The notes beneath the pieces were generated by a model that made no database searches, was not told where the DNA came from, and saw only the letters and a program-made list of their open reading frames with translations. A program made the translations under genes and the position numbers. Shown here piece after piece: positions 1 through 12,180 of a stretch of 64,000 nucleotides of DNA (position 1 is its first letter; the number at the start of each line of letters is the position of its first letter). The DNA is from Paragonimus westermani (Eukaryota; Platyhelminthes; Trematoda; Plagiorchiida; Troglotrematidae), in contig QNGE01000756.1 in the NCBI GenBank assembly GCA_008508345.1, positions 72,702 through 136,701 of the forward strand. Reading direction: 5' to 3'.

Positions 1-1700
1 AACTGCTTTTCGTCTGACTGCTCCCCTTTGGCCTGTCTGACTAGGTTGCACCTGGAAGGACCGGAGTCCTAGTCAGCATAGCCCGCCGGATCAAAACAGT
101 ACACAAGCCCGACCACCACGTCAAGGTAGCAGTATAGGTCGGGTAACGAGTCACTATGTACTAGTATAGTGAATATCCCCGATGAAGTGGACTTAAGAGC
201 AACCGAGGAGTCTAGATATCGAGCCTCGGAATGGCGGACATGCTGAAAGATGTATACTGAATTTTTCGCCTATTGTATTCAACTCAAACAGTAACGCACT
301 GGTTAAGATGGCAAACTCTTCTTCTGGCTAACAGTAGTTAGAACTAGTGATACCGTTACATTAACACCAAAATTGCTCATTTTTACTGACTTCAGAACAC
401 ACCCGTGTTCGTGACACATATACTTAGAATTTCACTTCATTACCCGTCAAGCGTTGCAATAAAAATTAGTTGCAACAAACTAATACACAACGTACACCAC
501 AAGACTTTTTATATCCTTCCACAGTAAAAACTTACCTACGTATTACCAAATTTTCAATTGCGGATCCCGTCAATTTTATAATACTATAGTGTTTAGACAG
601 CTAAATTTGTAACCCCTCTCTGGATGCAAATTAAATCAATTTTCTTTGCTTTACTATTGGAAGACTGTGTTTCGTATTTGGTCGTAACACTTACCAAAAT
701 TTTCCAAAGAAAATTGTTTTGACATCTGTAAACAGTTTGCTCTTTGACTGGTCTATTAGCACCACAAGTGTGTCAAGATGAATTGCGCAGTGCCTAGGAC
801 TGGCTGGGTAGCAATGCACGATCTTACGAAAGTAGGACAGAACTGTTTTATAATTGTGATCTTCCGACTAAGGAGAAACGGGTTAGACAAGGTATCTTCA
901 AACAAAGAACATTCCGATCGTCCAGTGATGGATCGTGACCACTGGTGTACTGTTCAGTACTGTTGAAAAACATCAGGTAACATCCAAAAGCCTGAGGTGG
1001 ATTCGAATACATCAACTGCTCAAAACAGTCTCACCCAGTGCGCATTCAAACTAGGCAAGTCCACACTGCCAAGTGAGTCAGACGCTAGAGTCATTGGCTC
1101 CAGGTAGGGTCCACCTAGAAAACCCCATATTCCATCGTTTTTGTAGGTCAGACTTTTAAGCTAGAGACTACAGGTGGCGCCCCTCAAGTCAACATCCTTC
1201 CGCGTCATAAGCGACTGGGAAGTACCAAAAGCCATCGTTCTGCAGACTCCCATATTATTCATCCACTATGACTTCCTCCTTCTGTTTACCCCCTTCCACA
1301 TTTTCTACTTTCCGTGTGCCTTTGAGCGATAATTGTTTTCTTATGCCAAGGCAACTGGTAAATATTCCTAGCGTCGTTATCCACTTGAGCCCATCTCTAG
1401 ATAACTATCAGTTCAAACGCTTCTCTGTTAGAGTTTATGCTGACACCGAAACCTAATCTCGTGGTCAATCTGGAGTGAGAATCCTACTGAGTTACAGAGT
1501 ACAGGGACGTTTGCCCCCATAGGATCCCAGTGAACAATCTCTTAATTGCTGTCTAACTCCACACATCGGTTGTCTATCGACGTAAAGCAAAAAAGCGTTG
1601 CATAATCATTATATTCGCGAACGCTCCAACGAACAGCTTTTCAGATTCTACCAAAGATGCGTTCTACGACGTCTTCATCGAACCCTGGAAGCAGACGAAA
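1..1700. other. Left-edge non-coding stretch
   Basis: No gene could be supported here. Only short ORFs of about 60 codons occur and none resembles a known protein. On family grounds the missing downstream calpain exons (catalytic His and Asn region) could lie here on the minus strand. I looked for the Gly-His-Ala-Tyr type coding pattern on that strand and did not find it. The first 165 bases look like the GC-richer end of a dispersed repeat, but I cannot assign it. Confidence 0.5.
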
Positions 1701-1854
1701 CAATCTGAAATCATCCTACTGACCGGCGGTTGTAACGGTCAGCTTGGTTGTCCTTCCCCAGAAGAGAAGCTGCTGCGAGGTACTTTGGTGTCTCAATGCA
1801 AGGCACTAACAATAACGGAAGACGTGTGCATCTCGCTACCTCTGTATTACGAGC

Positions 1855-2000
1855 ACTGTATTCCAACATAACAAGAAGTACTGTGTTACTCGTAGTTCTC
1901 ACTGTGCCTCTCAGCCATGGAAAAAATTCGGTTACAGTTGCGGATGGGACCACTCTGTTAAAGACTGTCGTGCATTTCGGTACAACCACCTGGACTCGTG
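1855..2000 (+). pseudogene. Possible retroelement gag zinc-knuckle remnant
   Basis: One plus-strand frame reads a Cys/His-rich segment (…YSCGWDHSVKDC followed by CRAF…NHLDSC) that resembles two adjacent CCHC zinc knuckles of a retroelement gag protein. The spacing is imperfect: the first Cys of knuckle one reads Gly and one Cys of knuckle two is absent. No protease or reverse transcriptase follows in frame. The overlapping 99- and 108-codon open frames on the two strands have no recognisable content. This is a weak call based on motif spacing alone. Confidence 0.2.
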
Positions 2001-2559
2001 CGTGCCGGTTTTGTTTCACCATTTGCCCAGAGGGCATACACTCGTAAATTAAAGACGTTTAACTGGAATTTGAACGAGGAGGGTGTGAAGAACACTTACG
2101 AGGAAGTAACGGAGAACAAATTGCTCAGTCCCAGTCAGGTGAGAGAACCTAGCGGACGTTAGGGAAATTGGCGGCAGCGAAAAGCGGATTTCTGTCAGGT
2201 CAATAAACCTCATGAACAAGCATTGCTCGATTTCACCTGGCTCTCAGTATGACGACGACCGTGGAGAACTTCAATGCAAGCTGACGAGAAGCTAGCGTGA
2301 AGGCTATGAGCACCACTTGGCCGAACAATCGAAAGGGATGGAACGTGCTTTGTTTATGTGGTGACAGCAGACAAGTTTTCGTTCCTGATCCGTTGTTGTA
2401 CTGGCCATCGAGTCAGTGTAACTGAAGCCATGTGTAAAAATGGCTCTCGTGTTCCACTAGCTAACGGCTGGAGACGATAGGAAGAATGACGGTTAAATAA
2501 CCTCACTGGCTTGAAAAATTTCATTGAGGTCACTGTGATGCTGAACCTGTTTCCGACAC

Positions 2560-3225
2560 TAGGTTGACTAATATGAAGTTTGCGGATGATAATGTCTTAC
2601 TCAGCCCCTCTGTCGGAAACGTGCAGACCATGTCGAACAAGGTTAGTGACCCAGGCTGGTTTGTATGAAACGCGTGTCGTGTCTTTAAAATCCAAGAATA
2701 CTGCTTCAAGACTGAGGTATTTTCATTCGTACTGTCTCTATTTCAAACAATTCATTTGAGACTGTGGACAGCTGGCACCTACTTGAGTAGCAGCATCTCG
2801 TCTACTTGTAATACTACCGATGAGATATCAGGGGGGGATAGCAAAGACACGAGTTGCCTTTGACTAATTATGTCATCTATGGCGTCGAAAAGAGGTTCGC
2901 TCGTTGGTAAAAGGAAGGGTATGTAATGCTCGTATGTGCTCGATCTTGCTCTGTGGTTCCGAAGCCTAGCCTGTTTCCCACAAATATGCCAACAAACTTG
3001 CTGTGTTTGACCATTGTTGTCCCCGCCAACTAACCCACTTCAAATGGACTGGTCATGTGGGCAATCCGGCGGTTCGTCGGCGCTTATTCCGGACTGCTGG
3101 TAACGCGTCATCGATTAGCCGATTAATCACGCTGCGCAGCCTGTGATGGTTGGGTCACGTACTGCGCGTCCCAGCAGAACGTTTACTTTACCGAGCATTC
3201 TATAGTGAGACCACTAATGGATGGG
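2560..3225 (+). mobile_element. LINE reverse transcriptase C-terminal remnant
   Basis: The plus strand carries a decayed non-LTR retrotransposon reverse transcriptase. The active-site box reads FADDNVLLS at about 2579-2605, in place of the usual YADD. Across frameshifts there follow a thumb-like segment (SSSISST…TDEIS near 2780-2830), the KGRV…LLCGSE block near 2910-2970, and a LRSL-WLGHVLRVP motif near 3135-3175. The order and spacing match the C-terminal half of the LINE fragments at 14.8 and 23.7 kb, so all belong to one trematode-type family. Stops and frameshifts make it a pseudogene. The family looks CR1/RTE-like, but I cannot assign the clade by eye. Confidence 0.72.
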
Positions 3226-4208
3226 TGCTTCTGTGTGGCTGTTAAGTAAAAACGTGGTCACAAAGCATGAGGAACTTGACTGATCCATCAAAGTGTGTAG
3301 GTGCTGCATGCCTGGCTATAGTCCTTGTGATGACTCAAACCTGTGGTTAGAAACGCCATCCGAGATGGCAGTGTGCTGCAGTCAATAGTGTGCCTTCACT
3401 TAAACCATTTATAGTTCTTCTAATTTGTCTTCTTTCTTTAATTTTTTTCGCCACTTCAGGAAGGTTTTCTCCTTCTATGAAATTGCACGTCACTTTTGCG
3501 GTAAGCAACAGCCTGAGACACAGTACCTTATGATCAGGTTCAAGGCTGTTATGATGAAGACGATACGACAGGTCTGTCGTAAGTGTTCATACGTGAAGCT
3601 CTTGCTGAAGTGTACTCGTAATCCGAATTGTAGGAGATACACGGACGAACATCACTGCATAAATTTTACCTCTGACTTGCGCAGTCCGCTCCTTTGACCA
3701 AGCGTTAAGTCGGCGCGGGTGTGTGTCTGCTGATCATGAACCTCGTTCAAACAGAACATGGCTGAAATGCCCAGCCAAGCTAGGGACATCACGTGAAATA
3801 AGCACAGTGCATATTTCTTCAAAACATTTATGTGGTTATCCCCAACCTTGCAATCCAAAGTCCTCTCCACCTTTGCTCTTTAAATCTAGATTCATTCTGT
3901 TGGGAGCCAAATTCATCTGCACAATGTCTACATAACCATTTTTGTTAATGTATGTCTGGGAAAACATGGAATTGCTGTCTGATCATGTTGAAGTTTGAGC
4001 TTTAAGTCTTTTTCAAGCTATTCTTTTCTAGTAAGACCTTACTGTCACCTAATCCATCAGATCCTGAAGTGTATTTTTCATACTTCCTAGTGAATAAGAC
4101 AATGATGACTTGTTTCGACTTTTTCTGATTCCAAGGATTCCAGTCGATTCCGAGCTAGGTTAATAGCATCAAGTTGATCATTACAGAATGATAAAAACCT
4201 TCACTTAC
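3226..4208. other. Non-coding, presumed calpain downstream intron
   Basis: This stretch lies just past the donor site (GTAAGT on the minus strand, 4203-4208) of the last calpain exon seen, so it should be intronic. Short ORFs on both strands (for example 3425-3697 and 3652-3870) show no recognisable domain and overlap each other. No repeat was identified. Confidence 0.5.
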
Positions 4209-4383
4209 CAATATGTCACACGTGATTAATGAACCTTCTCGTGAGAACCGCACTAGCATGTGTTCCAGATTGTCTGATTCCATCAACCAACTGGTGGGGA
4301 CTGTACTGCACAATCTTCCTATCAGGGCTGACAGCGATTCATCCACTGAGCGACCTTCCAGGTTTCCATAGCCTTTGTTCAGT
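4209..4383 (-). CDS. Calpain-like protein, exon 4 (protease core)
   Basis: This 175-nt exon encodes residues 159-216 of the traced protein and completes the codon of Lys158. It begins LNKGYGNLEG, matching the calpain stretch after the LLEKAYAK motif (usually G-x-Y-E-x-L-x-G-G), and ends FSREGSLITCDIL, matching the conserved Gly-Ser-Leu-Ile/Met…Cys-Ser-Ile strand before the catalytic His. The donor on the minus strand is a consensus GTAAGT in phase 0. The acceptor (…AAACGAAG) has a modest pyrimidine tract but is the only one that keeps the conserved AK-L junction and phase 2. The next exon, expected to carry the catalytic His and Asn, was not found in 1-4208, so the gene is incomplete here. 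Confidence 0.85.
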
Positions 4384-4894
4384 CTTCGTTTAAACGCAAG
4401 CAGAATTGAACAAACAATGTGTTTCAGTAGACATTACTGAGTGTCTGCGCATCAAAAACGTTATCACGTGCCCAGCCGTTACAAAACTGATAACACTCGA
4501 CTAGTCTTTATTGAAGTTGGGAAAACTTATGTTCAGACGGTCAGTCAAGAAAGTGATTTCCTTGTGGGAAGTGCTGGATCTTGGTTGATGTAAGTTGAAC
4601 ATCAGACATAATCGATCGAAGCTGTCACAGCGTCATAGACTGCAGACATTCCCTCATGAAAAGGATTGCTAAACCTGAGTCCCACTATTTCCTTAACTTT
4701 TCTAGTTTAAGACACCTCGATATCAGTTCTGCGCGTCTCCATATAACTTTGAAATGTTCCAAGGTTTTTAACAGAGAACGTGGTCGAAGAAGTTATGTCT
4801 ATATCAGGCACAGACCTGTTTTGAAATTTGGGTGTTTGAGTGAACAACAACCAGTTATCGCATTTTCGTGAACTTTTCAAACAGCTCGTTTCGA

Positions 4895-5050
4895 AGAAAA
4901 TCAATGCACTCGAGTTTAACTCATATTAGATCTTGTTAGTAGTGTGTCTTTGCACGCTTTCATGAGGTAAACGGGTTGACCGCCACTTCATTGACCTTAC
5001 ACCAGACACGACTGAATTATCACGTGTGAACGCTCAACCACATCCATCTG
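4895..5050 (-). repeat. SINE-A half copy (minus orientation)
   Basis: The segment contains the landmarks of the repeat family seen at 9.2, 19.0 and 48.8 kb, in the same order. These are a TTTCGAAGAAAA block, a GCACTCGAGTTT block, CATGAGGTAAAC, ATTGACC, and a GTGAACGCTCAACCACA tail. It is about 75-80% similar by eye to the 19.0 kb copy and has no partner arm. Confidence 0.65.
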
Positions 5051-7034
5051 TGAGTAAAGTGGTTTGGGCTTCAATATTTCCATGAGTATGCTTTCGATAT
5101 ACAGCCAGTTCTTGGTTATACGCTTCAGATTTGTTAGTGAATTCACTAGAAAATCTGGAAGTACATTTGGAAAGATCAGCTGGAAGATTAGTAAGGAAAT
5201 GACGTGATATAAAATATTGAAAGGCAACAAATTTAAAGAAGTTGGAGCGAAGACTATCGCTACCGCTAGAAAACTGTCGCATAAATTGAGGAAAACGTTT
5301 AGTCTGTTAGTCGAATTCATGAAACCCAAAGAAAGGCAATACAGCCGACTGAACAGCAAGCATGCATCCATTGAATCGGGGATAAAGACTGTACGGGGTT
5401 GAAAACAGTAAGTGAAACAAGTGTGTTTAAGCTCACTTTAGCAAAAATACTGTGAGTGTGATGATACTACTACAATTTGTTTTCTGAATTAAAATTTACA
5501 TATTTGGCGTACATACAGCTGGGAACAACACTCTTAGACCCGTTTGTATGCAGACCATTTTTTGCAATACAAAGCGCAAACTAAACCGAGCTGAGGACTT
5601 CGTTGAAAACATTCTACAGAGGGACAATTCTGAGTGTCGAATTCTTAGGATTAGATTATCTAAACGTTTTGGAGGAAACGAATTATTCAGAATAAGCTTG
5701 AATTTCACTTGAAGCTTAAGGAATGAGGAGACAAATTTGTCTGGGATGACCAGAAAGGAAGACACAACCATTTATAACGGGAACGACTAAAATCGCTCAA
5801 CGAGAGTACAGGAAGCTGCTACATACCATGCAATTAAAGAACAAAGAACTGTAACAACAGCCGTAGTTATGTTTTGTAGTAATCTGGAAAAGAGTTGCTT
5901 TGTATTTGCTGTCAAGGGTGGGATAAGAATATGAGGGGACAAGACAAATCGATGTCAGCGGTGGACCAGGAACTGACTGTAATCAGATCATGCTGATCCT
6001 TGTGGTTATTCCGCGATAAAATTAACATTTCGCATATTGCACATTGCGTGGACATTGTTGGACTGACAGGAGACCCAAAAGCTCAAGCAGGCGTAATACC
6101 TGCTAATTAACATGACTTGGACCGTCAGCACACTTACGGCATCAGGGCAGAAAACGATTAATATATGTTGCCGTTTTGTGCTCATAACTCTTTGTTTCCG
6201 ACATTTGTCAATTTTCTGCGTTGCATACGTTAACCAGCCACCTGGCGTCCTCCGTTACCAGCTCGAAGACCAAGCAGAGTGCACGAACAGCACATCTCTG
6301 GGAAGCAAGTCGGGTTTCGTTACCGCCATGGCTGTGCTGATCAACTAATCCACACACCACCAGATGCTTGAACTTCACTATTCATATAGAGAGCCAACAA
6401 TTCTTGTAATTAGACATCAGAAGAGCCTGTGATTTAGTTGACAGAACCGCATTCGGGAACTGTCTATCAAAGAAAGATGCATTTAAAATGCATGTGGAAA
6501 GGAGTCTGCCGTCAGACCTTGGACCGGATTCGGGCTCAGAGCAGCTTTTCACCGACGCTCAACAAGTTCAGTGGGATGTGAGAAGGTTGCTCAGCCCTCA
6601 TTTTTCATTCCTATTTGCAGTAAGGGAGCTTCTAAAGTCGACTGAGACAGATTGTGAAATATCGCGGTATGGGAATGCTCTGAGGCATGACACGCACGAC
6701 ATTGCACTTATCTGTCAGGTTTTTCAGGTGGCTCAAGAAATCCATGTAAGATTATGGACTTTAGTTTGTCACCTTGGTATGGTCTTTGAACCTCCTACGT
6801 GTTCGTGGGAGATTTGCAGGACCCCATACATGCTCACATCTATACTGGCAACCGGATGGAGTGGGTCTAAAAGTCCACTTACTTTATCAAATTCATCCAC
6901 GCTGGTCCAATGAGACCACAGATCGTATAACTAAGGATCGGATAGCGTTTGTCATTTGTAGCGTTGATACGAACTCAGTCTTCCTGTGAAACACAGACCG
7001 TATAATGTACGCTTATCAAACATGTCTCATTCCA

Positions 7035-7320
7035 GCGGAATATGTTCACACAATGTCTATTTACGACCAACGTTGTCTTCGGTGTATTAGCCGTGTCTAA
7101 TTAGAACACCCTGTCAACAATGATGAAGCTCTTAGTACAGGCCTCGTCGACTAGGACATATTTCACGAATGTCAACTGATCGCCTGCTGTACCGTGCCTT
7201 GATTACAAATGGTGTGTTTGGCCTGAAGCGACAACCTTTTAGCTAGCGTATGGCTTGGGTTCGGGAGCACAAAGTCGTTGACACTGAAGCCCATTTCAAT
7301 AGAACGTCCATGTCTTCTGT
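7035..7320 (+). mobile_element. LINE C-terminal tail remnant
   Basis: Across two plus-strand frames the translation shows IYDQRCLRCISRV and then GHISRMSTDRLLYRAL, the fingertip pattern of the C-terminal tail of the LINE family at 23.7 kb (FDHRCLR…WLGHVLRM…RLPYRA). In-frame stops are present and the active site is absent. It sits inside calpain intron 3. Confidence 0.6.
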
Positions 7321-8392
7321 TTGAAGCCCAAGGGATAAGAAGCACCTTTGCTTAAGTCCGACATAGCAAAGTATGGAAAATAGTTACACTTGTTTGACGA
7401 ATCTTTATATACGCCGACCCAATATAGCTAACCCTTTTTTCACAGTTATCCCCCTCGTTGCCTTCCTCCTTTGTTTCGCTTTGGTTCCGCTTCTTGTTGA
7501 CGGTTTTGTTAAACACAGCACAAGAATACATTTTTTCTTAGAGTGCTAGAAGGGTAGTAGGAATCTTTCTACATCATACATACATACACAATCGGTCGTG
7601 TTTCGACTGTAACTTCTTGAACAGCTGATTTAATACCAGCATTTCTTCAACAGTCATCAATTTTGCAAGGTGTGATGTACACGATAAATTTATCCGAGAA
7701 AGGATTCAGTTCAAACTTCAACCGTACCGACTGTCTTGTCGGAGTTAAGAACGATCACTTTTGCGTACAACTTCACGACCAGCATTATGGCAGAAATGTG
7801 GATACAGAGGAAGAGAAAAGTTATGGTGAACTGCCATAATCATTATTCGCTTACCCATTACAAATGATGGTATCATTCCACCTTTGCAACCTAGAAGGGT
7901 TTTATTCCTCTGCATGCTTGCGTGGAAATATCCACAAATATTCTTTAGTAACGTAAAGCAGAATCTGTAGTAAACATGACTAGGTTCCACGCCTGAACCT
8001 GAGATGTATTTAAGCCAGAGTTCAAATTCATAGGATCAGAATATAACATTAACTCGTCACCTCAACGGTGATTAAACAGAAGCAGGTAATCTATTACGTG
8101 CCCAAAACCCCTGAATGAATTTGATCAGATGTAGATAGATCGAATTGGAGGATCGTGAGAAGATGGAAACTATTATGTTCGTTTACCGGCTTATGGTATC
8201 CCGATGTCAATCATTGATGTCAGTAGCCGGATTCGTTCAATATCTCCAAAATGATATACTTAATTGGCCAAAAAGACTTCGCCCCTGAAAATTAACCCCT
8301 CGGTGCACGTGGATCATTTTTCTGACTTCATTTATACGACCAACCGATAACAAACGTTTAGATAGCGTTAATCTGTATCACCAGAAACTCAC

Positions 8393-8651
8393 TTTGCGTA
8401 AGCCTTTTCCAGCAAACATGGCCAAAGAACTCTGGGATCGTTAGAGTGTAGGAACAGAAATTGACCTTGCTGATCAACGGGCACACGGTCATCAACCAAT
8501 ACCTGCTTCCACGAACCGAATACCCAGAAAAATGTGCGAAACACACCTGCATATCCGACATCTTCCAGGTCTTGTTGGTCAGGGACAACGTACGTCAACA
8601 GGCGTGGGTACATAGCTGCTGTTACCACACCACCAATTAGATTGTGGGAGC
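8393..8651 (-). CDS. Calpain-like protein, exon 3 (catalytic-Cys exon, Cys absent)
   Basis: This 259-nt exon encodes residues 73-157 plus split Gly72 and Lys158. It contains unmistakable calpain core blocks: AMYPRLL-x-[35 protein letters not shown], and [11 protein letters not shown] at its end. In active calpains the exon opens with Gly-Asp-Cys-Trp. Here the ungapped equivalent is Gly72-Ser73-His74-Asn75, so the nucleophilic Cys is replaced by His, and the flanking Asp and Trp are also gone. The acceptor (TTTAATTTTATAG) and donor (GTGAGT) are strong, and the phases (1 in, 2 out) fit both neighbours. The frame is fully open with no sign of decay, which suggests a conserved non-proteolytic calpain rather than a pseudogene. 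Confidence 0.93.
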
Positions 8652-9171
8652 CTATAAAATTAAACGGCAAAATGTAATGTTATTTCTAAAAACACATATA
8701 ACAACGACCTAATCATGTCCGTGTAATCAGCCGCATTCTAGCTGGACAAATCTACTGGACACTATATAGTAGGATGCATGAAGTACGACCTCAGTCGTTC
8801 TTTGAAGTACCGTAATACAAATTCATCTACTATATCTGTGTAACATTACAGCCGTTGACTTGACAGAACGACTCAAATCTGATCAATTGAGTTTGATATT
8901 GCTGAAAGTAGGAACCGCGTCAACGTTTACCACGTTCAGAAATGTTCCGAAATAGAATACTGGAAAATAGCTGAGATGTAAGATACTGCTTTATTTTGCT
9001 GTATGGTTCGGAATACCTAATGAACAGAAGCAACAGATCAGCTCCAAAATTAACTCACTAGTATAGATAACTTGTCAATACATGTTGATGGCAACTATCA
9101 CTTTCATGGAAGTTGAAAATATCAAGGGATATGTTAAATTAACTGAAGTACTGATAAGATCATTCGCACCT

Positions 9172-9545
9172 GATCACAGCCTTCCCATTCAGATAGACTT
9201 TCCACCCAGCTTCTTTCGAAGAAAAGCATTAGACTCGAGTTCCGCTGTTGTTAAAGCTTGTCAGTACTGTATGTCTTTGTTGCGGCCGAGATTATAACGA
9301 TGACTATGCTTTTAGGAGGCAGTTATGTTAACCACTGCGCTACTGACCTCACATTAGGTACGACTAAACCTTCATGTGAACGCTGAGCCATAGCTTGAGG
9401 TTCTAGTCCCTACCGTGGCAAGGATATGAACTACTGACGAGCTTCAACAATAAGGAAATTCAGGTCTAATGTTTCCCTCCGAAATGCGCCGACTGGAAAG
9501 TCAGCAGGAATGCACCAGCGGCGATCAAATGTGAATGATGTTCAA
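9172..9545. repeat. Foldback (inverted-pair) SINE-A copy
   Basis: A minus-oriented arm (about 9172-9350: TTCAGATAGACTTTCCA, then TTTCGAAGAAAAGCATTAGACTCGAG, then TTAACCACTGCGC) is followed by a plus-oriented arm (about 9395-9545: CGTGGCAAGGATATGAACTACTGACGAGC, then a GACTGGAAAGTC end and GATCAAATGTGAATGATG). The arms are reverse complements with a short middle. The same architecture recurs at 19.0 and 48.8 kb. It lies in calpain intron 2. Confidence 0.7.
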
Positions 9546-10997
9546 TGATCAGATTTTTTCGATCTGGTGGTTGTCCTTATTAAATAATTTTTTGGACAAC
9601 TTTTCACCCTTGATTCCAACGCACATGTGCAAGCACATCCACTAGAGGAAGTGTGTGGAGCTCGAAAAGTGGTGCCCGCCTTCCTCTTTACAAATAACCA
9701 CAGCTCTATGTTAGCATGAAAAATATCGAAAAATGTCCATCATAACACTGTCACCCTGCTCAACTTCACCACAGCCAGTACCTGCAAAAACGGAGGCCGT
9801 TGCATCAGACTAAAAACAGCGGTCACCAAAACTAGTTCATTCATTAGAATAAATCACGTGTTTCCATGTGCATAGGAAGCGTTCACAGAAATTTCTTACT
9901 GGTTTACATCTCCCATCAAGTCGAACCATGTCCTCTTCATAAAATTTTAGGGTTCATAGAATTTCTAAATGTTTCACTTTAAACTGATCAGATACTTTCT
10001 ATTGCTTTGGAACAACGTTTTGGTGAGCGATCATTCAAACAATCCGCTGGTATTTACGTGTTTCAAACACATCTAGAATAAACCTGGTTTCACTTTTTTG
10101 CTCATTCCAGTAGTGGAAACAGATCTGATTGTGAAACAGTGATTCCGTCAACTGAATTTAATTGTGACTGTTGTATCAGGTAATTCGGCATAACTTTATG
10201 GAACCTAGTGTATGCCGAAATGTTTTCTCGATATGAAGGTCGGCTTTGAAGCTAACTCCAATGAAAAAAGCCTCTTATAGACTTCTTATAGGCCACATTT
10301 CTAGTACTGTCTCAATCCAAACTGAAGTAAGCGCTCTACTTCGCAGAGGTCAAGTCCAAATACGGACTAAATTCCGGTCTGTCTCCAAAAGTAGTTGGTG
10401 ACGAATCTTTCTCTGGGAGGAGAGGCATAGCGTGGTGGATTGTCAGACCGCAGGTGCCAGTATTCCAACTCTCGACGGAATACCGCAACTTGGGGAGGTA
10501 AGTCTAAAAGCCCACATTCAAAATTATACGCTGAAACACTCACGCGCTGATGACGTCACCTCGGTTGATGATGAAACGTTTGAAACCTAAATGCCCAGCT
10601 CGGCGAACATATCAATACCAAAGGGATCGAGGACAACATGGGCGATCGAATGAGCCATAGTTCAACTGGATCGGATCAACGGACGAGATATGACAAGCAA
10701 AATGGGATGAGTGATCAAATCGGTGGCATGATTATATCAACACTCGGAGGAATACCTCAACACGATCGTAGAATACGGTCAAAGCCAGTGGTGGATAGAT
10801 TGTGGACATGAGTTGTCGAACGAACGCGAGTGGGCGCTCAGCATGGCAACCAGCGAGTTAGAAAGTAAAGATTGTGTTTTATTGAACGCCTTGTCGCTAC
10901 AGTAGGACTATTACTCTTAAATCCTATTTCATTCTCATATTCTATTGCAAACTAGCATTTTTAGACTGATTCATCATTTCCAGACTCCCGTAGAATT

Positions 10998-11061
10998 CAT
11001 AAGAAGTCAATATTGCAAACAACTGTTTTCGGCAGATCTTATCGGGCTTTCACAATTACAT
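10998..11061 (-). repeat. PLE-A terminal repeat (downstream copy)
   Basis: This 64-nt block is the reverse complement of 12892-12955 (about 80% identical by eye) and also matches 35267-35330. It lies just past the endonuclease end of the minus-strand PLE, so it is that element's 3' terminal repeat. The inner palindrome AACAGCTGTT-like core is conserved among the copies. Confidence 0.7.
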
Positions 11062-12180
11062 GGGAATAAGTGCGGGTTATATATGTATTTATGACAAGTT
11101 AAACAGGACGTTAAGATTAGAGAAATGGTACAGATCACAGTCTACTGGGGGAGGGTGCGGGTGTTGGTGAATGTGTTCGGGTGTTACACGTGCCTGTCAT
11201 GAGATATGCGTTCATCAATGTCAAGCGTTTCACGCCTGTTCGAGTTTCAAGTGGATGTGGAATGATTGGTCAGGAGTGGTGGAGGGTTTGTACGAATTGT
11301 TTTTGGGCACACAGGCAGGGGTTGTGTAGTCTGATAGCAATAGCCTCAGAGGTTGATAACAGTCGCATTCTGACAGCTCTGGAGCCGGCTTGACGAACCT
11401 TGTAGATGATTCGGAACGCTTTATCCGGATTTATTCGATGGCCAGTGTCGATTAGGTGGGAGCCGATTGCACTGGAAATGGGCTTTAGCGAACCGCTGCG
11501 AAGCCATTTTGGTAAGTGTTCACGAATCCTCTCCGATAGCCGCCTTCGGGTCCTCCAAACATAACCTGCTTGACAACAACAGGTGAGAGAGTAGATACAG
11601 AACGACGAAGAGAACTTTGGTAAACTATCCTTAAAGCGTGGCACCAGTACCGGGCAGGTGTCGAACGACACGATAAGTCTCGCTGCAGGGTAGGCAATCT
11701 CGACCGCGTTTGAAAGTCTGTGGCTAATTATTTCACTATTAACTTCTCCTCTATATGGGAGACAGATGAAAACCGGCTTTTTCTGCGCTGTCTGGACGAG
11801 TTCTAGCTTCGTACCGGAATGCAGATTTTTATCTGTGAATCTTTCAGGGTGTCCATTTCTAGTGAGAGTTTCTTGAACGTGTCTTACCTACTCCTGGAGA
11901 GTGTCGGGTGTACGGATCTTTTGCGCTCTGTTCAACAGATAGTGTACCAAATTTCTCTTGTATTTCAACGGGACAAAACTGTGAAAATGCGTGTATTGAC
12001 CCGTCCATGTCTTTTTCCTATGAATAGATCTTTGAAGTGTCCCCTCTGGTCGACGAAGCAAAGCAACATCTAGGAATGACAGTTTGTTATCCTGTTTTAA
12101 CTCGACGGTGCTCTGTTGAACTCATCTAGTATGAACTGGGGATCATCACTGTTTGGAACGAGACAAAAAATGTCATCCAC
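11062..12180 (-). mobile_element. Penelope-like element A: RT end plus GIY-YIG endonuclease
   Basis: Read on the minus strand, the segment starts at the gap edge with VDDIFCLVP (12159-12180), the Tyr-Val-Asp-Asp box of a Penelope-like reverse transcriptase. It continues with RT-thumb blocks through 11700: FLDVA-type, HRK…TWTGQ-type and QTAEKKPVF-type segments in shifted frames. From 11671 to 11270 there is a nearly continuous frame for the GIY-YIG endonuclease typical of PLEs, with IYSLTC…AGYVWRTRRRLSERI, REHLPKWL, SHLIDTGHRINPDKAFRIIY, AEAIAIR-like and CAQKQFVQT. The bases at 11062-11269 are its 3' untranslated part and match 35100-35266. Several frameshifts in the RT indicate decay. The N-terminal RT half falls in the assembly gap. 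Confidence 0.88.

Larger units (their letters stand above)
4384..8392 (-). other. Calpain intron 3 with repeat debris
   Basis: This is the interval between calpain exons 3 and 4 on the minus strand. It contains a minus-oriented half copy of the tRNA-derived SINE at about 4895-5050 and a LINE remnant at about 7035-7320. The many 60-140 codon ORFs (for example 4997-5371 minus and 6488-6913 plus) show no recognisable domain and are treated as chance frames. Confidence 0.6.

Noticed and set aside
1711..2047. Overlapping 108- and 99-codon frames as genes
   Set aside because: They shadow each other on opposite strands and contain no recognisable domain. The gag-like motif is in a third reading frame.
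10547..10576. CTGATGA … GAAA pair resembling a hammerhead core near PLE-A
   Set aside because: The bases that should close helix II (G after CUGAUGA, C before GAAA) are C and T. No cleavage triplet with a pairing helix I could be found.
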